From an uncultured Clostridia bacterium (lineage in GTDB: Bacteria; Bacillota; Clostridia; Oscillospirales; CAG-272), in contig CALDMI010000321.1 of NCBI GenBank assembly GCA_937914815.1, positions 1 through 14,502 on the forward strand: a stretch of 14,502 nt of DNA. The letters run 5' to 3'. Both the position numbers and the translations under genes were made by a program. The notes below the pieces were generated by a model. It worked only from the letters and a program-made list of their open reading frames with translations. It was not told the origin of the DNA and searched no databases. Of this stretch, positions 7,345 through 14,502 are shown one piece after another (within the stretch, counting starts at the first letter, position 1; every line of letters begins with the position of its first letter).

Positions 7345-7871
7345 AAAACGGTCGCTCCTATAAAGTCGCGACGCTCGCCATGTGCGTCGCTGCCGCCATG
7401 CTCCTCTCCTTCGTCGAGAGCCGGATACCGACCTTTATTCCGGTGCCGGGCGTGCGCATCGGGCTCGCGAATATCGCGGTTCTTTTCGCCCTTTACCGGC
7501 TTGGGCTCCCGTCCGCCGCGGCGGTGAGCCTTGTGCGGGTTATTATGTCCGCGCTCCTTTTCGGGAATGTCGCGGCGCTCATTTACGGGCTCTCGGGCGC
7601 GGTGCTCTCGCTCCTTTCGATGTATCTTGCCATCCGCTTCTGCCGCCCGCTCGGTACGGTCGGCGTGTCGGTCACAGGCGGGGTTATGCATAACGCCGGG
7701 CAGATTGCCGCGGCGTGTCTTTTAATGGGTACTGGGGTGCTTTACTATCTCCCCGTGCTTATAATATCCGGGACGGTCGCCGGGGTTCTGACCGGGCTCC
7801 TCTGCGGAGAGCTGCTCCGCAGGACGGAAAAAACGCCGCCGGAGCCGCCGGGATACTCGCGTGGGAAATGA
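7341..7871 (+). CDS. Gx transporter family protein (heptaprenyl diphosphate synthase component I-like)
   Basis: A 176-residue, very hydrophobic protein with five or six helices. It carries the family landmarks ESRIP..IPVPGVRIGLANI (26-45), a Gly/Ala-rich helix pair and GGVMHNAGQ (113-121). The family is annotated as Hpre_diP_synt_I or Gx transporter and resembles the substrate-binding S components of ECF vitamin transporters. The substrate is not known to me. Sharing a transcript with Rnf and a NusG_II protein is a pattern I recognise from clostridial genomes, so a role in supplying a redox cofactor or precursor is possible, but that is inference. It overlaps the preceding gene by 4 bases, and the next gene begins 10 bases after its stop. 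Confidence 0.85.
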   Translation: MKNGRSYKVATLAMCVAAAMLLSFVESRIPTFIPVPGVRIGLANIAVLFALYRLGLPSAAAVSLVRVIMSALLFGNVAALIYGLSGAVLSLLSMYLAIRFCRPLGTVGVSVTGGVMHNAGQIAAACLLMGTGVLYYLPVLIISGTVAGVLTGLLCGELLRRTEKTPPEPPGYSRGK

Positions 7872-7881
7872 GGAAAACAAG

Positions 7882-8730
7882 ATGACTTTCGCAAAACAAC
7901 TGGGCAGGCGGATAAAGGAAACTCCCGTCTGTGCCGCCGTGATGCTTCTTTACATGCTCTTCTGCGCGTTCTCCGCGGTGTGGCTCCCGCTTCAGGGGAA
8001 GTGGATGTATCTTCCGTCGGCGCTGGGCTGTCTTCTTCTGACGGCTCCGCTCTTTCTGCTTTTTGAGCGGGTGTTTTCGGTGAGAATCCCCCTTGTCGCC
8101 GAGGCACTGTTTCTTTTTGTTATCGCCGGGGGCATGCTCCTTGGGAACGGGTATAATCTCTATATAACTCTTCCGCACTGGGATGACGCGCTGCATACCG
8201 TCTCCGGCGCGGCGCTGGCGCTGCTCGGCGCATGTCTTGCGAAAAAGACGCTCGCAAATGATACACGGGGCAGGGGATATGCGCCCGTCATATGGGGTGC
8301 GCTCTTCTCGCTCGCCTGTCTTATGGTGTGGGAGCTGTTTGAGTACGGCGGAATGAAAGTATTCGGCTTTGACATGCAGGAGGACAGCATAATTTACGAA
8401 ATCCGCTCCTACCTTCTCGCCGGGACGCACGAGTACACCGAGAACCTTGAAAATATAACGAAGACGGTTATCTACTACGGCGACGGACAGACGAAAGTCA
8501 TACACGGGTACCTTGATATAGGGCTCCTTGACACGCTTGATGACCTGCTCGTCGGCTTTGTCGGCGCGCTCGTCACCGTGACCTTGCTCTGTATATCCAC
8601 CGCCGCGGGCGGGAGACTCTGCCGCGCGTCGGTCCCCTCGGAATACCGGAGCGCGTCGGTCCCCTCGGAATACCCGACAAAAGACGGCGAAAACGAGACT
8701 CCGGCAGAGGAAAAAGAAGAGAATAAGTAA
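7882..8730 (+). CDS. Polytopic membrane protein, DUF2238/YjdF-like
   Basis: The last gene of the rnf operon, 282 residues. The ATG at 7882 is preferred because GAGGA (7870-7874) lies 7 bases before it; a GTG at 7861 inside the end of the previous gene has no such site. There are about seven hydrophobic helices. Conserved-looking polar residues sit at helix ends: HWDDALH (99-105), WELFEY (150-155) and DTLDDLLVGFVGA (217-229). These match the pattern of the DUF2238/YjdF membrane family, whose function I do not know. The His/Asp/Glu set could form a metal site (inference). Between the last two motifs is an extra loop of about 50 residues (163-212). The C-terminus is hydrophilic and holds a 9-residue tandem repeat (ASVPSEYRS twice, with changes), then an acidic tail. 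Confidence 0.75.
   Translation: MTFAKQLGRRIKETPVCAAVMLLYMLFCAFSAVWLPLQGKWMYLPSALGCLLLTAPLFLLFERVFSVRIPLVAEALFLFVIAGGMLLGNGYNLYITLPHWDDALHTVSGAALALLGACLAKKTLANDTRGRGYAPVIWGALFSLACLMVWELFEYGGMKVFGFDMQEDSIIYEIRSYLLAGTHEYTENLENITKTVIYYGDGQTKVIHGYLDIGLLDTLDDLLVGFVGALVTVTLLCISTAAGGRLCRASVPSEYRSASVPSEYPTKDGENETPAEEKEENK
8624..8674 (+). repeat. 24-base tandem repeat inside the membrane protein gene
   Basis: The 24 bases at 8624-8647 recur exactly at 8651-8674 (period 27). The repeat is in frame and duplicates nine codons in the hydrophilic C-terminal tail. The copies are identical over this length, which suggests a recent duplication. Confidence 0.9.
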
Positions 8731-8750
8731 ATAAAAGTTTACAAATATGC

Positions 8751-8792
8751 AAATCCCGGCGGTGCAGTGAGCCTGTATCGCCGGGATTTTTG
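8751..8792 (+). terminator. Terminator of the rnf operon
   Basis: AAATCCCGGCG (8751-8761) pairs perfectly with CGCCGGGATTT (8779-8789) across a 17-base loop, and the run of five T's (8787-8791) completes a classical intrinsic terminator 20 bases after the last gene. Confidence 0.85.
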
Positions 8793-8823
8793 TGCACGGG
8801 TCAGCACCGCGCGAAAATTTGTC

Positions 8824-8852
8824 TTGACAAGCCGTATAAAAAAATATATAAT
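8824..8852 (+). promoter_or_regulatory. Perfect sigma-A promoter of rny
   Basis: TTGACA (8824-8829), 17-base spacer, TATAAT (8847-8852), all at consensus and just after the rnf terminator. The start point should be near 8859, giving a leader of about 110 bases before rny. The leader shows no clear strong hairpin. Confidence 0.85.
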
Positions 8853-8968
8853 ATATCTGTATGATTTGCCATACCGACCGGAGAGACGGCGCGCCCGGAC
8901 GGACATTCATATATTGCATTTGTCGCTTTTTATAAAAATTCATTGCGCCGAATATTTACGGAGGAAAA

Positions 8969-10510
8969 ATGGAACCGGTATTTGTTATACTTATCGGCTG
9001 TGCCGCCGCCCTTGCCGGGCTCGTGGTCGGCTTCTTCGTCCGCAAGTCAATAGCGGAGAAGAAGATAGGCTCGGCGGAAGAGCAGTCGAAACGGATTCTC
9101 GAGGACGCCATAAAGGACGCCGAGAATTCCAAGAAAGAAGCCCTGATTTCGGCAAAGGAAGAAATCTTCCAGATGAAAAAGGACGCCGACTTCGACGTCA
9201 AGGAGCGCCGCAAGGAGGTCTCGAGGCTTGAGCGCCGCGTGACACAGAAGGAGGAGACCCTTGATGCAAAGCTCGAGGGAATCGAAAAGAAGGAGGCTGC
9301 CCTCGCCGAAAAGCACGCACAGGCAGACAAGCTGAAGGAGCAGATAGACGACACCCTGAAGAGCCAGACCGCGATGCTCGAGCGTATAGCCGGGCTCACC
9401 GCAGAGCAGGCGAAGGCGGAGCTCATAAGCAAGCTCGACAGCGAGCTCGCACACGAGACGGCGCTGAAAATCTCGGAGTACGAGGAGCAGTTCCGCGACG
9501 AGGCGGACGTGAAGGCACGGGATATTCTCTCGCTCGCCATTCAGCGCTGTGCCGCTGACCTCGTTTCGGAGGTTGCGATCTCGGTCGTACAGATCCCCGG
9601 CGACGAGATGAAGGGAAGAATTATAGGCAGAGAGGGGCGTAACATACGCACGATAGAGAACCTCACCGGAGTTGAGCTCATAATAGACGACACCCCGGAT
9701 GTTATAACCGTCTCCGGCTTTGACCCCGTCCGCCGCGAGATAGCGAGAATAGCGCTTGAGAAGCTCATAGCCGACGGGCGCATACACCCCGCAAGAATTG
9801 AGGAAATGGTAGAGAAGGCAAAGCGCGAGGTCGACAACGCCATAAAGCAGGCGGGAGACAAGGCTGTCTTTGAGGCGGGCGTGCACGGTCTGCACCCCGA
9901 GCTTATAAAGCTCCTCGGACGCATGAAGTACCGCACTTCCTACGGACAGAACGCTCTGCGCCACTCGATAGAGGTTTCTCTTCTTGCCGGCGTTATCGCG
10001 GACGAGCTCGGCGCGGATGTGACTATGGCGCGCCGCGCGGGACTTCTCCACGATATAGGAAAGGCTGTGACCGCGGAGGCGGAGGGCTCGCACGTTCAGC
10101 TCGGCGTCGAGATAGCGACGAAGTACCGCGAGAACAAGGATATAATCCATGCGATAGCCGCGCACCACAACGATACCGAGCCGACGTCGGTTCTTGATTA
10201 CATCATTCAGGCGGCAGACGCGATAAGCGCCGCGAGACCCGGTGCCCGCCGCGAGGACGTTGAAAACTACATCAAGAGACTTCAGAAGCTCGAGGAGGTC
10301 GCCGGAGATTTCGAGGGCGTCGAGAAGACCTTCGCCATTCAGGCGGGGCGCGAGGTGCGCATAATGGTCAAGCCCGATATGATAGACGACGACAAGATGA
10401 AGATTCTTGCCCGCGACATTGCGAAGAAGATAGAGGGAGAGCTCGACTATCCCGGACAGATAAAGGTCAGCGTGATAAGAGAGTCGCGCTGTGTAGATTA
10501 CGCAAAATAA
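8969..10510 (+). CDS. rny: Ribonuclease Y
   Basis: RNase Y is the membrane-bound endoribonuclease that starts mRNA decay in many Bacillota. The 513-residue product matches the usual length and domain order. An N-terminal helix (about 4-23) is followed by a long charged coiled coil (about 30-180). The KH domain has [10 protein letters not shown] (216-225) and [10 protein letters not shown]. The HD domain has H332, the catalytic pair H361-D362 (GLLHDIGKA), HH 399-400 and D417 (AADAIS). All catalytic residues are intact. GGAGGA at 8960-8965 precedes the ATG closely. It has its own promoter and terminator and is followed by a YmdB-type gene, the same order as in Bacillus subtilis. Confidence 0.97.
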   Translation: MEPVFVILIGCAAALAGLVVGFFVRKSIAEKKIGSAEEQSKRILEDAIKDAENSKKEALISAKEEIFQMKKDADFDVKERRKEVSRLERRVTQKEETLDAKLEGIEKKEAALAEKHAQADKLKEQIDDTLKSQTAMLERIAGLTAEQAKAELISKLDSELAHETALKISEYEEQFRDEADVKARDILSLAIQRCAADLVSEVAISVVQIPGDEMKGRIIGREGRNIRTIENLTGVELIIDDTPDVITVSGFDPVRREIARIALEKLIADGRIHPARIEEMVEKAKREVDNAIKQAGDKAVFEAGVHGLHPELIKLLGRMKYRTSYGQNALRHSIEVSLLAGVIADELGADVTMARRAGLLHDIGKAVTAEAEGSHVQLGVEIATKYRENKDIIHAIAAHHNDTEPTSVLDYIIQAADAISAARPGARREDVENYIKRLQKLEEVAGDFEGVEKTFAIQAGREVRIMVKPDMIDDDKMKILARDIAKKIEGELDYPGQIKVSVIRESRCVDYAK

Positions 10511-10533
10511 TCCGCATATCCTGCGGAAAGTCA

Positions 10534-10574
10534 GCCCGGGGGTGTCGGATGTTCTGTATCCCCGGGCGTTTTTT
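10534..10574 (+). terminator. Terminator after rny
   Basis: GCCCGGGG (10534-10541) pairs with CCCCGGGC (10560-10567), loop 18 bases, then six T's at 10569-10574. A smaller perfect hairpin, TCCGCA/TGCGGA at 10511-10527, lies directly after the stop codon and could stabilise the 3' end. Confidence 0.85.
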
Positions 10575-10591
10575 CGGGCGGAGCCATGTGC

Positions 10592-10685
10592 GGCTTTCGG
10601 GTAAAGCCGCGGGCAATTGTTTTTTCGGCGCGCGGCGGTGATTTTCCGGTAAAGCCGGCGCAACCGATTTTTCGATGCGCGGCGG
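10592..10685 (+). repeat. Two diverged tandem copies of a ~47-base hairpin element
   Basis: Positions 10592-10638 and 10640-10685 align with one gap and scattered changes. Each has GGTAAAGCCG in its first part, a run of T's followed by TCG in the middle, and GCGCGGCGG at the end. Copy 1 forms the hairpin CGGCTTT/AAAGCCG (10591-10597 with 10603-10609). Copy 2 keeps only a shorter one, CCGG/CCGG (10646-10649 with 10655-10658). A third start-like piece follows at about 10684. They fill the space between the rny terminator and the YmdB-type gene. No coding capacity was seen, and the function is unknown. Confidence 0.6.
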
Positions 10686-10720
10686 CTTTCTGCCCGCGCT
10701 TTCCCATGAGGTGATTTTTT

Positions 10721-11500
10721 ATGAGAATACTTGCAATAGGCGATGTGACGAGCCCAAGGGCGGCGGAGTTTCTCTCCTCCCGCCTCTGGTCGTACCGCGA
10801 GGAGAAGAAAATAGACCTCTGCATTGTGAACGGCGAGAATGCCACGTTCATAAACGGGGTCACCGCCCCGCTTGCAAAGGCGCTCCTCTCCGGCGGAGCC
10901 GATGTCATAACCGGGGGAAACCACAGCCTGAACCTGCATACCGACGCGCGCTTTTTCGACGACACGCCCGCGGTGCTCCGCCCTCTGAACTTTCCCGCCG
11001 CGGCGCCCGGGGCGGGGTATACGATAGCCGAGGCGAAAAACGGTTATCGCGTCCTCGTTATGTCGGCGATGGGCACGGTGGGGATAGACCCGGTGCTCGA
11101 CGCGCCTTACCGCTATATAGACTCCGTCCTCTCGCGTGAGGCGGGGAGGTATGACTTTTCCGTCCTTGATTTTCACGCCGAGGCGACGGGGGAGAAGATA
11201 GCGACGGCAAACTACTACGACGGGCGGATAAATATAATCTTCGGGACGCACACCCACGTTCCGACAGCCGACCTGACGGTACTTCCCGGCGGGACCGGGT
11301 ATGTCACCGACGTCGGCATGTGCGGCGCCTCCGGCGGGATACTCGGCATGCGGCGGGACACGGTTATCCGGCGGATAGTCACAAAGGTGCCGGAGCCGTT
11401 TATGCCCGCCGAGGGGGCGTGCTATGCAGACGGGGTTATCTTCGCCCTCTCGGAGGCAAACGGACGCGTCACGGATCTTCAGCGCGTGCTGATAAAGTAA
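10721..11500 (+). CDS. ymdB: YmdB-type metallophosphoesterase (TIGR00282 family)
   Basis: The B. subtilis homologue YmdB is a phosphodiesterase with activity on 2',3'-cyclic nucleotides and affects biofilm and motility decisions. The 259-residue product has the family length. The dinuclear metal ligands are all present: D8 (IGDV), E39 and N40 (VNGEN), N67 (GGNH), H152 (DFHAEATGEK), and H177 and H179 (GTHTHVPTAD). The C-terminal YVTDVGMCG motif is also typical. GAGGTGA (10708-10714) precedes the ATG. It sits directly downstream of rny, but a terminator and the hairpin repeats lie between them, and I found no convincing promoter of its own, so its transcription is unclear. The usual Trp after GGNH is replaced by Leu; this is probably harmless. 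Confidence 0.93.
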   Translation: MRILAIGDVTSPRAAEFLSSRLWSYREEKKIDLCIVNGENATFINGVTAPLAKALLSGGADVITGGNHSLNLHTDARFFDDTPAVLRPLNFPAAAPGAGYTIAEAKNGYRVLVMSAMGTVGIDPVLDAPYRYIDSVLSREAGRYDFSVLDFHAEATGEKIATANYYDGRINIIFGTHTHVPTADLTVLPGGTGYVTDVGMCGASGGILGMRRDTVIRRIVTKVPEPFMPAEGACYADGVIFALSEANGRVTDLQRVLIK

Positions 11501-11600
11501 TAAAAGCGGGCAAACCCTGCAAAATGCAAATAATTATTGTCATATATCCGTGTTTCAACCTCATAGCTATGCGGCGGCGCGGATTTTTTCGAGGTGGAGT

Positions 11601-13479
11601 ATGGAAAAACTCGTATGTGATATAGCGGTTATCGGCGCGGGACACGCGGGGATAGAGGCGGCGCTCGCCGCGGCGCGCCTCGGCTGTGACACCGTGATAT
11701 TCACGATGAACCTTGACGCTATCGGCAACATGCCATGTAACCCGTCAATAGGCGGGAGCGCAAAGGGGCATCTTGTCTTTGAGATAGACGCCCTCGGCGG
11801 TGAGATGGGCTATGCCGCGGATAAGGCGACAATCCAGTCGCGGACGCTCAATCTCGGAAAGGGCGCGGCTGTACATTCAAAGAGAGTACAGGCGGACAGA
11901 CAGCTCTACCGCGAGATAATGAAGAAAACTCTTGAGGAGCAGGAGAACCTGCGCATCGTGCAGGCGGAGATAACCTCGGTTCTGACCGAGGGGGGCAGGG
12001 TCTCGGGGGTTACAACCTCGCTCGGCGAGGTGTGGCGCGCCTCCCGCGTCGTTATCGCGACGGGGACATATCTTGACAGCCGCGTGTTCGTCGGCGGGGT
12101 GGACTACCCCGCGGGTCCTGACGGCATGCTCCCGTCTTCCGGGCTCTCCGCGTCCCTCCGCTCGCTCGGAATAGAGCTTCAGCGGTTCAAGACCGGAACA
12201 CCCGCGCGCGTCGATAAAAGAAGCATAGACCTTGATACCCTTGACGAGCAGCCGGGAGAGGAGGAGATAACCCCCTACTCGGCGCGCACAGACCGCGCGG
12301 CGCTTAACGGCATACGGCAGGTGCCCTGCCACATAGTCTATACAAATGAAAACACCCACAGGATAATCCGGGAAAACCTCTCACGCTCGGCGATGTATTC
12401 CGGCAACATAACCGGGACCGGACCGAGGTATTGTCCGTCTATCGAGACGAAGCTCGTGAGATTTGCCGACAAGCCGCGGCATCAGCTCTTTGTAGAGCCC
12501 TGCGGCAGGGAGACCGGGGAGATGTATATTCAGGGCTTTTCCACCTCCATGCCGGCAGACGTACAGCATGAGATGCTCTCATCTCTTGACGGCTTTTCGG
12601 ACGCGCATATAATGCGTTATGCCTATGCGATAGAGTACGACGCCGCAGAGCCGACGCAGATGTATCCGACCCTTGAATTCAAGTCTGTCCCCGGTCTGTT
12701 CGGGGCGGGGCAGTTCAACGGCTCGTCGGGAGGCGGCGGCACAGGGGCTCGTCGCCGGGATAAACGCGGCACTCTCCTACCTCGGGCGCGAGCCTATGAT
12801 ACTCCCGCGCTCCTCGTCCTATATCGGCACTCTTATTGACGACCTCGTGACAAAGGGGACAAATGAGCCGTACAGGATAATGACCTCGCGCAGCGAGTAT
12901 CGCCTGCTTCTCCGGCAGGACAATGCAGACCTCCGCCTTACCGGGATCGGGCACCGCGTGGGGCTCGTAAATGATACACGCTATGCCGCTTTTCTTCATA
13001 AAAAGGAACTTATCGAGGCGGAAAAGAAGAGACTTCACGATGTAATTCTTCCTCCGTCGAATGAGGTAAATGAGTTTCTGTCGGCGCACGGCTCGGCAAA
13101 GATTCAGACCGGCGCGCGCCTCTCGGAGCTTATCTGCCGCCCGGAGCTCACGTATGCAGACCTCGCGGCGCTCGACCCCGCCCGTCCCACACTCCCGCCG
13201 GAGGTGCGCGAGACGGTGGAGATACAGCTGAAATACGCGGGATATATAAAGCGGGAGCTTTCGGAGGCGGAGAGACAGAAAAAACTTGAAATGAAGCTCC
13301 TGCCCCCGGATATTGACTATACGGCGATAGGCGGACTGCGGCTCGAGTCGGCGGAGAAGCTCTCGAAAATCCGCCCGCGGAGCGTCGGACAGGCGTCAAG
13401 GATAAGCGGGGTGAACCCCGCGGATATAAGCGTTCTGCTTATCTGGCTCGCCTCCCGCGGCGTCGCGGGCGAGAAATAA
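11601..13479 (+). pseudogene. mnmG: tRNA uridine-5-carboxymethylaminomethyl(34) synthesis enzyme MnmG, frameshifted
   Basis: MnmG (GidA) works with MnmE to add the carboxymethylaminomethyl group to U34 of certain tRNAs, using FAD. The ATG at 11601 has GAGGTGGAG immediately upstream. Frame one (11601 to about 12731) is a normal MnmG N-terminus: FAD motif GAGHAG (12-17), C46 in CNPSIGG, and RYCPSIE with C278. After QFNGSSG (371-377) the homology jumps to another frame, which resumes with EAAAQGLVAGINAA at 12730 and runs normally to 13479. Other MnmG proteins read G-[ST]-[ST]-GYEEAAAQG here, so about 8 bases are missing and the GYE residues are lost. Without a shift, translation stops at 12839 after 412 residues. 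The rest looks intact (about 628 residues if restored), so this is either a recent mutation or an assembly error. No start site serves the second part alone. Confidence 0.9.
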
Positions 13480-13516
13480 CCGCGATACGCGCGGCACTGT
13501 ATTCTCGTATAAAAAC

Positions 13517-13570
13517 AAAAAGCACGGCAAAGTGCCCTCGGGTTATCCGGGTTCCTGCGCCGTGCTTTTT
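13517..13570. terminator. Bidirectional terminator between mnmG and the AraC gene
   Basis: AAAAAGCACGGC (13517-13528) and GCCGTGCTTTTT (13559-13570) form a perfect 12-base stem around a 30-base loop. T runs are present on both strands, as expected between two converging genes. From 13571 to 13670 there is AT-rich sequence with nothing else recognisable. Confidence 0.85.
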
Positions 13571-13670
13571 ATATTAAATTTATATTGAAGCTTGTGCCGG
13601 AATTGATACACGCCCTGCGGGGGTTCCTTGGGGATTTTGAATTTTTTGGTTTTCAGATGTAAGCTTCTCT

Positions 13671-14502
13671 TTACAGTCTCCTTTTCGTCACCCGTTCTCT
13701 GTCGCGGTATGCCGCGGGGGTCATTCCGGTCGCCGTGGCAAAGGATTTTGTAAAGTGAGAGTTGTCATAAAATCCGAGCTCGTCGGAGATCGCGGTTATC
13801 GGCATATCGGTTGTCGCGAGGAGGTTCTTTGCCGCCTTTATGCGCTCGTTCATTATGAAGCGCCGCGGGGGCATGCCTATTATATCGGTGAACTTGCGGA
13901 TATAAGCCGAGCGGGAGAGGTGGGCGACGGCGGCTAATTCCTCGGTCGGGAGCTTTGTGCGATAGCGCTCGTAAATCATCGCGACGCTGTCGGCAAAGTA
14001 TCTGTCGTTCTCGGTCTCGTCGTCCTGCAGCATGTCCGCCTCTTTCCCATACTCCATGCACATCTCGGAGATTACAATCATGGTGTAGCAAGCCGCGAGC
14101 AGTTCGGTCTCCGGGCGGCTCTGGTCAATGCGCGAGAGGTCGTCGAGCTGGGAGGAGACCTTCGCTATCATCTTGTCGTCAAGAACAAGGTGGCGGAAGT
14201 TCCCGCCACGGGCGCGCATCAGCGGCTCGAGCTCAAATAGGGTCGAAAAGCAGGGCAGGGGCTCAAGCTCCGGGAGATATTTTTCAAAGAATTTCGGATT
14301 GAATATAAAATTGTAGACATTGAAATTTCCGGAGCTGCGGTAGGCGTGTCTGTGGTTCGGCGGTATGACGAAGACATCGCCCTTGCTGACCTGATACGCC
14401 TTGTCCTCTATGTAGTGCACGCCCTCACCGGTGAGCACTATATTCATTTCATAGAAGGTGTGCGCGTGATAGCCTATGTTATGCGAGTACTCTATGTAGG
14501 TT
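13671..14502 (-). CDS. AraC-family transcriptional regulator (5' end outside window)
   Basis: The gene reads right to left and its frame stays open through the right edge, so the N-terminus is missing. A Met codon at 14445-14447 is internal: the residues before it (HNIGYHAHTFYE) belong to the conserved cupin opening. The N-terminal half is a cupin-type sensor domain (GEGVHYIEDKAY, then KGDVFVIPPNHRHAY). The C-terminal about 100 residues are the paired helix-turn-helix domain of AraC/XylS regulators, with LSRSAYIRKFTDIIGMPP, the linker helix NERIKAAKNLLATT, and LGFYDNSHFTKSF. It ends at a TAA at 13671-13673. Such proteins usually activate a neighbouring sugar-use operon; the target would lie beyond the right edge. 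It converges on mnmG and shares its terminator. Confidence 0.92.
   Translation of the reverse strand, partial: TYIEYSHNIGYHAHTFYEMNIVLTGEGVHYIEDKAYQVSKGDVFVIPPNHRHAYRSSGNFNVYNFIFNPKFFEKYLPELEPLPCFSTLFELEPLMRARGGNFRHLVLDDKMIAKVSSQLDDLSRIDQSRPETELLAACYTMIVISEMCMEYGKEADMLQDDETENDRYFADSVAMIYERYRTKLPTEELAAVAHLSRSAYIRKFTDIIGMPPRRFIMNERIKAAKNLLATTDMPITAISDELGFYDNSHFTKSFATATGMTPAAYRDRERVTKRRL

Noticed and set aside
9047..11257. A 736-codon open frame on the minus strand across rny and the YmdB-type gene
   Set aside because: It is antisense to two well-supported genes with intact catalytic motifs, has no recognisable domain, and is Arg/Tyr/Leu-rich, as expected of shadow frames in this codon usage.
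11537..11570. Promoter for mnmG (TTGTCA with a TAGCTA-like -10)
   Set aside because: No -10 hexamer of reasonable quality sits at 16-18 bases from the -35 candidate.
12725..12750. Programmed ribosomal frameshift in mnmG
   Set aside because: No slippery heptamer or downstream pseudoknot is evident, and the conserved GYE residues are missing altogether, which a frameshift would not explain; a deletion does.
13587..13667. GAAGCTT...AAGCTTC inverted repeat near the end of the AraC gene
   Set aside because: Only 7 bases with a 67-base gap and no further pairing; it can occur by chance beside the true terminator.

Overview
The window reads as chromosomal DNA of an anaerobic, GC-rich member of the Clostridia (Bacillota). 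The basis is an rnfCDGEAB gene order, a NusG-domain-II protein and a Gx transporter next to rnf, an RNase Y-YmdB pair, strong Shine-Dalgarno (SD) sequences and perfect sigma-A type promoters. Isoleucine is mostly coded by AUA in the core genes even though their other third positions favour G or C. I cannot name the genus.

Layout. (1) Positions 1-1264 hold the 3' end of an RHS-repeat protein. It overlaps a small two-helix membrane protein by 10 bases, as a polymorphic toxin-type C-terminus followed by a candidate immunity gene would. This part is visibly poorer in GC than the rest. (2) Positions 1265-1724 are non-coding: two terminator-like hairpins, a perfect TTGACA-N17-TATAAT promoter and a structured leader of about 200 bases. 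(3) Positions 1725-8730 are one tightly packed operon: rnfC, D, G, E, A, B, then a NusG-domain-II membrane protein, a Gx (heptaprenyl diphosphate synthase component I-like) transporter and a polytopic membrane protein of DUF2238/YjdF type. It ends in a strong terminator. (4) A second perfect promoter drives rny (RNase Y, 8969-10510), which ends in a terminator followed by a diverged tandem repeat of about 47 bases. (5) A YmdB-type phosphodiesterase follows (10721-11500), then mnmG (11601-13479), which is broken by an apparent 8-base deletion. (6) A bidirectional terminator separates mnmG from a convergent AraC-family regulator that runs off the right edge.

How the genes work together. RnfA-E and G form the membrane complex that moves electrons between reduced ferredoxin and NAD+ and couples this to Na+ or H+ transport. 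All cofactor-binding residues I know to look for are present: the FMN threonines in RnfD and RnfG, the paired intramembrane cysteines of RnfA and RnfE, and the Fe-S cysteines of RnfB and RnfC. No ApbE flavin transferase is in the window, so FMN attachment must depend on a gene elsewhere. The three membrane proteins after rnfB share its transcript, but their link to Rnf function is unproven. RNase Y and YmdB are RNA-decay and signalling functions; MnmG is a tRNA wobble-modification enzyme.

The least ordinary items are the split mnmG, the cysteine cluster in the RnfE tail, the structured rnf leader, the RHS/candidate-immunity pair, the hairpin repeat after rny and the AUA preference. I see no clearly new multi-gene system, no CRISPR array, no transposase and no tRNA or rRNA gene.
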